From positions 49,300,386-49,364,385 of the forward strand of contig OX359248.1 in assembly GCA_947179485.1 (NCBI GenBank): 64,000 bases of DNA, read 5' to 3'. Below the pieces are notes generated by a model. It was not told the origin of the DNA and did no database searches. It was given only the letters and a program-made list of their open reading frames with translations. Each line of letters starts with the position of its first letter. Position 1 is the stretch's first letter. The position numbers and the translations under genes were made by a program. Of this stretch, positions 37,184 through 47,322 are shown in pieces. Source of the DNA: Allacma fusca (lineage: Eukaryota; Arthropoda; Collembola; Symphypleona; Sminthuridae).

Positions 37184-38191
37184 ATGGTCTCCGAAAAAGA
37201 TACCACCAAATACGTCTTGTACTACTACAACGGTCGGGGTTTGGCGGAACCAATTCGGTTACTTCTGTCTTATGGAGGTGCTTCCTTTGAAGACAAACGA
37301 GCCCCACTTACAAGCTTCGTTCCTTTAACTCCTTTGCCGGCTGAGTGGAAAGAACGTAAGCAATTATTTTAGTTTCACCTCTCTGTAAGGGACCACTTGC
37401 ACGAGTACCTTCTTTATAGGAGCAAAAATATTTGAAAGCATTCCTGTTTTTCACAACTTGTATTTTCTCATCATAAACTTATGACCGAGGTCTTGTCATT
37501 AATAAGAGTCAAATTTTGTCTTTGAGGGGTGCTCTTATAACCAGTGTATACTGTACTTGTTAGCCAAGTACCGATTCTGGAGTTCGAGGGAAAGCAAATT
37601 ACACAGTCTTTGGCTATAACTCGGTACTTGGCTCGCAGGTATAACCTTGTTGGTAAAGATGACTTTGAGGCTGCTAAATGTGATGAGCTTGCAGATGGAG
37701 TTCGAGAATATTTTATGAGTAGGTCAACATGATTTTGTACATTTTGACTGTAGATTTAAATTTACAGTATGTGCTCAATTTATAAAGCTTTGAAAATAGT
37801 GAAAGGTCATTGTGGTGTTAAGGCAAGGTGAGCAATCTAAGGTCATGCGTCTTACCTATTGTAATAATTAATTTCAGTGTGGGTATCTTCGTACCGGGAG
37901 CAAGATGCAGCAAAAAAACAGGCAATTTTTGATGAAGCAAGTGCTGCTGGTAACCAACGCTTTCTACCAAAGTTTCGCTCTGTCCTGGAAGCCAATGGGG
38001 GCAAAAACTTGGTTGGGGATGGTTTAACTTGGGCTGACCTTTACGTTGCCTACTTCTTGGATAATATTAAAAAAATAACGAATGTGGAAATTCTGAAGGA
38101 CTATCCTGACCTCCAGGAATATGCTAACAATATTTTGTCCACTCCTGGATTCAAGAAATGGGTTGACCAACGCCCCGAAACTCAAGTCTGA
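37184..38191 (+). CDS. Sigma-class glutathione S-transferase 1
   Basis: Three exons, 37184-37355, 37545-37718 and 37878-38191, give 219 residues, with both introns in phase 1 as in the next three genes. The N-terminal thioredoxin-like domain starts YVLYYYNGRGLAEPIR; Tyr14 aligns with the catalytic tyrosine of sigma GSTs and QSLAITRYLARRYN is the glutathione-binding SNAIL-type block. The C-terminal helical domain ends in TPGFKKWVDQRPE. Such enzymes conjugate glutathione to electrophiles such as lipid peroxidation products, or isomerise prostaglandin H2, in the cytosol. The loop after the second strand is longer than usual (PLTSFVPLTPLPAEW). Exon 2 is odd: the usual Phe-Gly-Gln before the cis-Pro reads Val-Ser-Gln, two extra residues precede it, and the acceptor falls inside the end of a MITE. 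Exon 2's start is therefore less sure than the rest. Confidence 0.92.
37387..37553 (+). mobile_element. MITE copy 2, in intron 1 of GST-1 and reaching into exon 2
   Basis: The block aligns in order with the MITE at 47891-48052: shared words include AAGAGTCAAATTTTG preceded by GTCAT, a GCATTCCT/ACATTCCT block, TATTTTCTC, and an end reading ACTG followed by TA. The likely right target duplication is TA at 37554-37555; the left end is vague. The last nine bases (37545-37553) fall inside the predicted second exon of GST-1. Confidence 0.6.
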
Positions 38192-38215
38192 TTTGAATTT
38201 CTTCCCGGTGATCCT

Positions 38216-38221
38216 AATAAA
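38216..38221 (+). terminator. Polyadenylation signal of GST-1
   Basis: AATAAA lies 25 bp after the TGA stop, implying a very short 3' untranslated region. Confidence 0.65.
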
Positions 38222-38239
38222 TTTAAAATTCTGTCCATC

Positions 38240-39181
38240 AATCATTTTATTTGCTTTGAATTTGTTCTGAAAGTCTTTGAATTCAGTAGATATTGGTTTA
38301 TGTACAATGTTTTTTGTATGAATAAGCTAAAGGAACTTCACTGCGGTTATGAGAATTGAATAAAATCCCATGATGAAAATAAACACTAAATATGCCGCTT
38401 CCATAGAACTGTAGCTGCAACTTAAAATTATTGTTTAATATTTATATCTTGCACTCACAATCAGATTGACTCTGTGTATCAACTTGCCCCAGTTAATCAT
38501 TTACGGGCTTGACTTGTATGACCTGAGTATACTAATTGTGAGTCAGTCAGATCATATATGTACATACGTACGTTGAAGAAGCAAAATGAACAAACCGCGA
38601 GATGTATTTTCTTTTATTTAGAAGGAACAATATTCCACACGCAGTTTCACTGAATGCAAAATAGACCCAGTGCATTAAAAATACTACCCTATTTGGAGCC
38701 CAATTTTAATAATAGTAAATATAAATAATTTCTTCTACAAGCAAAGCGATCTACTTGTATTATCACACATTTAAATACAGTACAATATGCACTTATGTAT
38801 ATAATTGTTTTGCTTTTAGTATAGTTCATGTTACTTCAGGGAGGCTTGCAAATTTGCCATTCTTGTATCTAGTTCACTTTGTCTTTAAGCGAAAAATCAT
38901 GTACATGGTTAAAATTGCTGTTCAGAAAATATCTAGTCCTTTACGTTGCCTCTTCGCTCGAAAATGTTTGTTTTTTGGGATATAAAATTTCCAGCTTTCA
39001 TAGAAGCGCATTTAGCTGACTGGGAGTGTAGCAGTCACTTAAGTATGTATGTGTGTTGCTCATGCCCTTGAAAAGCTCCAATGCAGGCAATTGAAGTCAA
39101 TAAAAATGTGGATTTTGCAACCATCCTTTCATACATGGTCTGGCATTCGACCCGCAAGGACACTGATAAGAAATTGCCAAA
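38240..39181. other. Spacer between GST-1 and GST-2
   Basis: I see no gene here. The sequence is AT-rich with scattered CATACATA words; the 76-codon frame at 38755-38985 has no recognisable motif. Confidence 0.5.
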
Positions 39182-40111
39182 ATGGAAGTTAATGATAGCA
39201 CACATTACGAGCTGTACTATTACAACAGTCGCGGACTAGCAGAACCGATCCGGTTTTTACTGTCTTACGGTGGAGCTTCCTTTGACGATATTCGAACACC
39301 AGTTACATGTTTTTCTCCCATCACACCACTGCCAGAGGAGTGGAGAGCAAGTAATAATTTTAAAAATACAAACTCGTTATAATTATCAAGTTAAAAATAT
39401 ATATTCGATCTGAAGATCAGCCCACTATATTTTATGTACATACAAACATAAGAATAAAGGTTTTGTTTACACAATATTTTTCACTGGAATTCTTTATTAT
39501 TGGTTAGGCTCCTTATTCGGTCAGGTACCAATTCTCAAGTTCGATGGTAAACAATTGACACAGTCACTGGCAATTACACGCTATTTGGCAAGGAAATACA
39601 AGCTCGTTGGGAAAGACGACTTTGAAGCGGCTAAATGTGATGAGCTGGCTGACGGAATTAAAGAATTCTTCTTATGTAATGTCATAATTGGTTTAGTTTT
39701 GATTTAAAAAAGAATAGTTATTACAAACTAAAACAGAACTACAATTTATCCTTATCATGTACTTCCGTAAACGTTTTTGTTGCGAACCGTATTGCAGTGT
39801 GGACACCTTTTTATTTCGAAGAAGATGAAGATGAGAAGAAAAAATTGGCAGAAAATACTTTTCTGATTGCAAAACAGCGTTACCTAACAACTTTCAATTC
39901 CGTGGTAGAAGCTAATGACGGGGTTCATTTAGTTGGGAATGCCATCACTTGGTCTGACATCTATTTGGCCGAATACCTTGACCATATTGCCAGAATCACT
40001 GGTTTGGATCTTGTTTCTGAGTACTCCGGCTTGGAAGCTCTCTTGAAGAATGTATTATCCAATCCGAGGATTAAAGATTGGCTCGAGAGGCGACCCAACA
40101 CTCCTTATTAA
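39182..40111 (+). CDS. Sigma-class glutathione S-transferase 2
   Basis: Exons 39182-39350, 39508-39675 and 39798-40111 give 216 residues with both introns in phase 1. The start MEVNDSTHYELYYYNSRGLA places the catalytic-type tyrosine at residue 13. FGQVPILKFDGK carries the cis-Pro, and QSLAITRYLARKYK is the glutathione-binding block. By eye it is closest to GST-1, sharing the DDFEAAKCDELADG run, so the two are probably the most recent duplicates. The same enlarged loop is present (PVTCFSPITPLPEEW). The role is as for sigma GSTs in general, a cytosolic glutathione transferase or isomerase; the substrate cannot be told from the sequence. Confidence 0.93.
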
Positions 40112-40653
40112 CCCGGAGATAGATATTGTGCATGCTTTTGAATTCTTGAAAATCTGGATGTGTGCTTCTATAAATCTACTGGCTAATTTCATTCTCTTAA
40201 ACATTTGATTTATGATTCAATCTGTTAATATTTTCTATTCAAAAACAATTCAGTAAACTCATCACAGCACCAGAAGTTTTTACGGCACTATCATATAAAA
40301 TCGCATGACAATTTGAGTGGCGTCAGACGTCATGTATCCATTTAAGTGGTAATATTGTACATACATTTGTATACATTCATATTTAATTGCAGATATTTCT
40401 TACGCTCTTGCACTCGTTACAAAAAAGTGTATTGGATAGTTCATGATAAGCGAGATTTAGATACAATAGGTAGATTAATTACTAAGACCTCGAAAACATT
40501 ATACATACAATACATAATTGTTATTTAAGCTCGGTATAAGGTGTTTCTAACTTACGAGTTACGAAGTTGTATTCGTGCTGGAAGCAACATTTCACAGAGG
40601 GTCATATTTAGTTTTAACAGCGTTAATAAAGTTCTCCCAAATATCTTTTCACG

Positions 40654-41635
40654 ATGAGTGATAAAACTCACTACGACGTGTACTACTACAATACCCGAGG
40701 ATTGTGTGAGCCCATACGGTACATCTTGTCTTACGCTGGAGCTTCATTCAATGATCATCGAAATCCTTTGACGAGCTTCAACCCCCTGACACCATTACCA
40801 ACGGAATGGAGCGACCGTAAGATTTTTTGTCATTTCATGCAATTACGTTTGTTCGGAGATATTAATTTATCCTTTTAATAATAATTATTGTTGTTTCCCA
40901 AAATTTTCTTAGAACGAACATACTCCGGGACGTTTCGAATAATTTCACAAACAAAATATTTAAACAATATTTTGTAATTAAACTTATTGGTTTGACTTAT
41001 CACTTATGCACAGGTTCCACTTTTGGCCAGGTGCCCATGCTGGAGTTCGATGGAAATCGAATAACTCAGTCCCAAGCCATAGTGAGGTACTTGGCAAGGA
41101 AGTACAATCTTGTGGGAAAGAATGAGCTGGAAGCTGCCAAATGCGATGAGATTGTTGATGGTGTCAAGGACTATCTAACGCGTAAGTTAAAATCAAATTA
41201 CAGATAATTTAAGACTAATGTAAAAACACTGCAAAAAATATAATGTGAGTATGCTGTGCTGATTGCTGTGCGTAATAATTATTACTGCCATATTCATATT
41301 TTAAGAACATTGTTTAAAAAATAGTTTGGAGCCCAATTTGGAGAGAGGAAGATCCGGAGAAGAGGAAAGTGATCATTGATGCCGCAAAAGCTAAAGGGGA
41401 TCAACGCTACCTCGCCAAGTTCAATGAGATTGTGGAAGCAAACGGGGGTCATTTAGTGGGAGATGGCTTAACGTTCGCAGATATTTCCGTGGCTCATTTC
41501 CTAGAACAAGTTCAACGCGTTGGGAAAGTCATGATACTTGATGACTACCCAGCTCTGCAAGGCTTGTTGAATACAGTATTTACCACTCCAGGAATCAAAG
41601 AATACATAGCCAAGCGACCACATACTGATTATTAG
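40654..41635 (+). CDS. Sigma-class glutathione S-transferase 3
   Basis: Exons 40654-40816, 41014-41181 and 41325-41635 give 213 residues with phase-1 introns. MSDKTHYDVYYYNTRGLCEP puts the catalytic-type tyrosine at residue 11. FGQVPMLEFDGN holds the cis-Pro and QSQAIVRYLARKYN is the glutathione-binding block. The C-terminal domain ends TPGIKEYIAKRPHT. The enlarged loop (PLTSFNPLTPLPTEW) matches GST-1 and GST-2. The open frame and conserved motifs suggest an active enzyme. It sits 540 bp after GST-2 and 1.4 kb before GST-4, as expected from tandem duplication. Confidence 0.93.
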
Positions 41636-41727
41636 AGATTCTCTCCTGGACCCATCATCCAAGCAATTGCTTTAATAATTATTGTACTTTTATTCCTTCT
41701 TCATGCAATAATGAGTTTGAGAGTTGG

Positions 41728-41733
41728 AATAAA
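41728..41733 (+). terminator. Polyadenylation signal of GST-3
   Basis: AATAAATAAA begins about 95 bp after the stop codon of GST-3. Confidence 0.65.
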
Positions 41734-41759
41734 TAAAACTCCAGGAAAAAGTTCATTTG

Positions 41760-43061
41760 ACTGGGACAATGTTCAATAATTATTTGTCTCAAGTGTTTTT
41801 CATATGATAAGGAAATTGTTCATCCAAACTTGTTTATGCCCGTAATTTTAAACCAGCCATATCCAGATCAAAAGTATTTACGGATAGTGCTTCTGGAGGT
41901 TTAGATATAATTATTGTAGCACTTAGCCTATTCTTGAATACTGATTTCAGTAGGGTTCAAGTTTTTGTATATCTACTGTATTTGTTAAATGTTAAAAGTG
42001 CACTCAGTGCTGTCAGTACTCATCCCCACAATCGGGCAGGAGTGGTAATAAAGCCGTAATTTCAGCTTGTTGTTGTAATCACCCTTCGTCAGATTTGAGT
42101 ATTCAAAGATTGCATGGCAGGACGAGGGTTTCCGACTGATACGTAAACATACTGGAGGGGTTTGAGCCATAAAATCTATGATTAATAAAGCCTCATATGT
42201 ATACACTGGGTGATATGCCCCATTCGAAACTGTGTACTCATATTTCTACAAATTGATGCTAATCAGATGCAACGTACATAAATTTTTAAGGGTCGTTGTA
42301 GGAAGTAAAAACATTCCTTTATGGTAACGTTTTTCATTATTGTGTTTCACTAAACTTGAGTGTAAAAACGTGCAGAGAGCTACATCAAATCTAATTCCAT
42401 CCCCCATCAGCTCTCATATCCTTTGTCGAACGTCCAGTGTACTGTCACAAAGTCACAACTTCATGAAGTGAATTCATGCTTGAACACACGAAGGCTGGTC
42501 CCTTGTTAAATACTAACTCTGAGATTATTGTTGGCCTTGAGAAGTAGGGAGAGCCGTTGGACAAAAAGCGAGGAGAATTTTACATGGATGAAGCACGACA
42601 TGGTTTTTATTTTCATTTGGAATAATTGCTCTGACTCAGCCCTTCGTTTGTCTGGGATACCATCCACATGAAGCTAGGCAGACACACTACTTTCTGTAAT
42701 ATTTACTACAAAAATAGTGTAGCTGAAGCTCCATCGTTCATAAATGAGCATGCACTTTATGGACACACAAAAATACACACACACATTCTTTTTTTGTATG
42801 TCTATTACACATACATATGTATATGTGTCTCAAGATGAGTTTAACATTGACAGAACCGCATCGTTTTTTATGATGCTCTCTCCTCAAGTTCTAAATCAAT
42901 TCAGCATACAAAATACATTTACTACATAGACTCTTGTATACCTAAAAAGCTTGTGTGATGCATCAGAGTCCCGCAGTCCTCTCAAGGTCTTGGTCCGGGA
43001 CACGTTAATTCATCATTCTGAAGTACAAGTTTCTACAGCATTGGAAATCTCAGCTTTGACA
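41760..43061. other. Spacer between GST-3 and GST-4
   Basis: No gene or recognisable repeat is visible. Short ACACACA/ACATACAT runs occur near 42766-42826. An untranslated 5' leader for GST-4 probably lies at its right end. Confidence 0.5.
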
Positions 43062-44148
43062 ATGTCGACGGAGTACACTTTGCATTATTTTGACAGCCGT
43101 GGTTTGGCCGAACCAATTCGGTTGATTTTGTCCCACGCTGGAGCAAACTGGAAAGACCGACGGGTTTCCATTGAAATACTGCCCGTTGTGATTCCAGATG
43201 ACATCAAATCTCGTAAGAAACAGTTAAATGTTATAAATGAATAGATACATAAATGAATTTTTGATTTATAAATTTAAATAATTTCCCGTCTTACTCTTTC
43301 TAATCTGAAGTTCGAGCTCTTGCTGTGCAAATGTGTGCACTTGTACTAAATTTTATTTACGAATATAGTTGTTTGCTCCAAAGCGTGAATTAAAAAATAT
43401 ATACGGAAATAAATTGCTCATAGAAAAGATGTGGCTACTTGCCATTTTTGGTTTTATCATTATAATATTTTTTAGGTTGCCCGTATGGACAGCTTCCAAT
43501 TTTAGAAGCCGATGGGGAAGTCCTCAGTCAATCAGGAACAATTGGAAGATATCTTGCCCGTAAGTACAACCTTATTGGGAAAGGTGACATTGAAGCTGCG
43601 AGATGCGATGAAATCATAGATGCTGTCACGGACTTCCGTCAATGTAAGCTGCTTTAAAATAACTCCCTAATCTCTTTTATTAAGAAATTCTTACTTGGAT
43701 TTACTTATGGCTCATAATATCATTTGTTATTTGTGGAATGTTAGAACTTGCAATGCAATGATCAAATGAAAAAAATAGTAGCTGGATTTTTGAAAGTACA
43801 AATTAACGATTAAATAAAAATATTATGTTTCTAGTGTTTACACCCGTGTTCTACGAAAAGGATGAAGAAAAGAAGCCAGCCCTTCTTGCTGAAGCGATCA
43901 AAAAAGGCAAAGAGCGTTTCTTGCCAAAATTCAACCAAATTATTCAAGATAATGATGGAAAGCATCTTGTTGGTAGCGGACTAACCTGGGCGGACATTTT
44001 TGTGGCTCATTTCATTCAAAACTTTGAACGAATATTCCAAATTCAGTTGGTGGATGACTTACCGGCTCTTCAAGGTTTGATTGAAACTGTTTTCAACACT
44101 CCAGGCATCAAAGAGTACGCTGCGAACCGTCCTGATACAAAGTTTTGA
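43062..44148 (+). CDS. Sigma-class glutathione S-transferase 4
   Basis: Exons 43062-43212, 43476-43643 and 43835-44148 give 210 residues; both introns are in phase 1 at the positions used in GST-1 to 3. The start MSTEYTLHYFDSRGLAEPIR has the classical sigma YF pair, with the catalytic-type tyrosine at residue 9. YGQLPILEADGE holds the cis-Pro and QSGTIGRYLARKYN the glutathione-binding block. The loop after strand 2 is shorter (VSIEILPVVIPDD) and lacks the Pro/Thr-rich form of the other three, so this is the most divergent copy and perhaps nearest the ancestral form. A 5' leader in frame from 42951 is not needed; the chosen ATG aligns with family starts. Confidence 0.93.
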
Positions 44149-44259
44149 AATGGACTCATTGTCAGTATATGTCCGCCGACACTTTAGCAATGGGGAGCAA
44201 TTTAGGAATTTTTCATTTTTGTGGTGTATTTTTGTTGAGCGTAAACATTATCAGTATTA

Positions 44260-44265
44260 AATAAA
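44260..44265 (+). terminator. Polyadenylation signal of GST-4
   Basis: AATAAA lies about 110 bp after the stop codon of GST-4. Confidence 0.6.
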
Positions 44266-44279
44266 TCATTGGCACAACA

Positions 44280-45087
44280 GACATGCTGTTTTATTCTATA
44301 TTAATTTAAACTTTAGGTTCAACTTCTATATATTTTGACAGATTTTAAAATGATTATACTTGCATGAGATTTTACTGTAGTAATAATTTATTATAATAAT
44401 TTACATCGTTCATAAAATGGGCAAATGTAACTTTTAGAAACAAATAAAATTAAAGTATGTATGGAGGTGTTTGCTCACTTCACATGGCACTATCCTACGA
44501 CAGATTTAAACAATTTATTAGGAAAAGATGATCCGAATAGCTTAGAGCAGCCATAAGACATAATAATTATTTTTAGTCTTGATACTGGCTTTATTTAAAT
44601 ATAACAGAATAAGAACCAACCTGTTTTATAAAACAGGAGCCTTTAGATATTAGTTTAGCAGAAAGAGCAGAAATAAATTATCTTCTTTAAATTTCTTATA
44701 TTAAATGAAAGCAAATTTGCTTACATTCCTCCGACATAAAATAAGTACGCATGTTATATTCTATGATATTTATTTCCATGTCTATATTTAAAACCAAATG
44801 TAGATACTACAGTATTTAAGCTACGCATAGCATTAATTTATCTCCGCAATTCCGTATTTAAACCTGGCTCAACATTTTGGTAGGAGCTGGAAATGCCCAT
44901 GTAGCTAAATCTCTTCCTTGTGATATCGTGAGAAAAGATTACAGCCGTTCTTACGTACAAAGGTCTTAGCTATAATAGTTATTAAGGAGCTGAATACAAG
45001 GTTGCGACAATTATTATTTTAAAATCTTATTTGCCATTTTGATGTCAGGTCTGTCACGGAGAAGCTACTCACAAGATCGAGTTCAAA
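44280..45087. other. Spacer between the GST array and the secreted-protein gene
   Basis: AT-rich, with no recognisable gene or repeat. The promoter of the next gene presumably lies in its last few hundred bases; I see no clear TATA box. Confidence 0.45.
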
Positions 45088-46428
45088 ATGAATTTCTCTC
45101 AAAGGAATTTAAAATTCCTAGTTCTAACTATTATGTTAGGTGTGAACTTTTTAGCCTTAAATGTTTACACCGAATCATCATCAACAACTCTTGAACGAGA
45201 GTTTGAGCTTGAATCCCAAATGAAGACGAATGAAGGTAAGGTGAATACTTGTTGGTGGTTTTAAGTTCGTAACGTAAAATAATTAGAATTGGGTCAGCCA
45301 TCATCAAAAAAGTATGATTCCTTTTTACGACTTACGACAGTCGAGTCATTTATTAATATAATATACGGTTTCGGTTGGTACTATTATTCTAAATTATTTT
45401 CTAATGAAGGTGATACAGATTCCTTGGAAGAACAACATAGTTTAAAAACCATTGAGACCTTACTTGCTCGTGTATTTTCCAATACGGAACAATTGCGTGA
45501 ACAACTGAGACAACATACGGAAAATACTCAAAATTCCCTGAAGCAAATATCGCAAGATGTCCACTTTCTCAAGTCCCAAAGTCCCTCTGGCGGTACTCCT
45601 CTTCTGACATCTATAAATCCTCGATTGTCACACAGAAACAGATTGAAACAGTGCTTGCGTGGTAATCAAAATCCCATTTTGGACGTAGTCTAATTTCAGT
45701 CACAACCTCACAACAATTTTATCAACTTGTTTCTTAATAGCCATCTCTACAAACACTGACTACAACAATTCCTTAACCATTTCTTTCCCCGAATCCGAAA
45801 AGGAGGAGATGGAAAAACTCTTGACACTCTACAATCTGAGGGCTTGTATTCTAGAGCATAGTCTGGAATGGTGGCTGAGGCAAATATTGGATAAAGCAGG
45901 TAGCACAATTAGTAATGCTCACAATAATATATTAATTGTAATTACCTATGGACACTCATCAGAAGCAGAAAATACATAATTTTTCTTCGGCTCAGGTATT
46001 TCTGGGATTCCCAAAGCAACCCTGTATGAACAATGGAAACTGAAACCCAAATACTGTAAAGCTTCAGAACATAATATAAATTCATCGATTTTAACACCGT
46101 GCTTTAGTCGTTACTATGTAATTCCTTAACTAATGGGCTATATAGTATTTTACAATAAAATTCCGTCTGAATTTTTTCAGTTGATTTGGGCGAAGAGTTT
46201 AACACTGCAGGGGACCCCAATCCAGCGTGTTTGAATTTGGAGAAATTGCAAAAGAAATCATCTCTGCTTCTATTATTCCCAGGAAGTTGCGTCCGGCTCT
46301 ACAGTAATTCAAACTGTCTCGGAGAAAATCGGATATTTGCATCCGATCGTAACAATTCACTAGTTCTGAATAACGATGTTGATGGATTTGACAAACGAAC
46401 TGAGTCCATTGGAAAATGTTTTCCTTAA
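45088..46428 (+). CDS. Secreted orphan protein with coiled coil and Cys-rich end
   Basis: Five exons join in phase 1 throughout: 45088-45235, 45287-45661, 45741-45899, 45996-46055 and 46181-46428, giving 329 residues. Residues 1-29 look like a signal peptide (FLVLTIMLGVNFLALNV core). A second hydrophobic, aromatic patch (INIIYGFGWYYY) is at about 73-83. Residues about 95-148 are rich in Glu, Gln and Leu in heptad-like order, a likely coiled coil. The last 80 residues hold four cysteines (264, 284, 293, 327) in a module reading CVRLYSNSNCLGENRIF and ending FDKRTESIGKC. That pattern faintly recalls beta/gamma-crystallin-type modules, but the match is weak. I do not recognise the family. The donor of exon 4 (GTAAAG at 46056) was chosen because it keeps the frame. 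Confidence 0.65.
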
Positions 46429-46645
46429 TGCGTCAAGGTCGGGACAGAAGTCAAAACAGTTCAGAGAAGGAACAAACCTAAAGCAGGTGTTGGATTGGAA
46501 CATATGATCGGACAAAGTTGTACCAAAAATTATTTACTATATAAGTTCTATGTTTTATCTTCTATCACAATTTATTTCCCATCTCACATAATTCACTTCC
46601 GATACAAATTAAAATTCAATGCATAGTATTGTGACGTTGAACAAA

Positions 46646-46651
46646 AATAAA
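46646..46651 (+). terminator. Polyadenylation signal of the secreted orphan gene
   Basis: AATAAA about 220 bp after the stop codon, followed by an A run. It is the first canonical signal downstream. Confidence 0.45.
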
Positions 46652-46659
46652 AAAAAATA

Positions 46660-47322
46660 TGAAGAACCGCAGCAGTAGGTACGTTTATAGTATTAAAATA
46701 TTCTTCAATTTAAATAATACAAATATAACTATTGCTAACAACATTGCCGATATCACTTAATGGTAAAATGTCTGCAGAAATGATACACAGAGTCATGTGC
46801 ATCTGTGTAAATAGGTAATCTGTTTCTCGGAGAAAGTATTCAAAAAGATTAATAATTAACTAAATAAGTCACACTAATATGTCGAATAATAACAATAACA
46901 ATTCATAATTCAGTCCAACATTTGACAACTGATATAATAACTATATGTAAATAAAAAGAGAGGGCATACATGTAGGTACATACAAAAACAATTTTACTGG
47001 ACTACAACCAAAGGAAGTTACCACTCCACTGAATTACAAACCCGAGATCAAGAACGTTGTTACTGCATAAAGGCAAGAATAAATGCTGGTAAATCTTTGA
47101 CTGGTGACACATAAATAGCTTTCAACTGTAACTAACGTTTTTTCATATTGTGCAAGGTAGTAAGTAACAAGCTATATATCTCATGTAGACACATTTTACA
47201 CCAGGACTTTTACATATACAATGAAGCACTCTGTTATCGCACCTATCGATAAACCACTTACAGTACAGGAGTATTTTCAGAGTTAATGGAAAATATTGTT
47301 GAAAGTACATAGATACAACATT
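46660..47322. other. Convergent spacer, includes the likely 3' UTR of the Spaetzle gene
   Basis: No gene is visible. The two flanking genes point toward this stretch, so it should hold the 3' untranslated region of the minus-strand gene. Confidence 0.4.
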
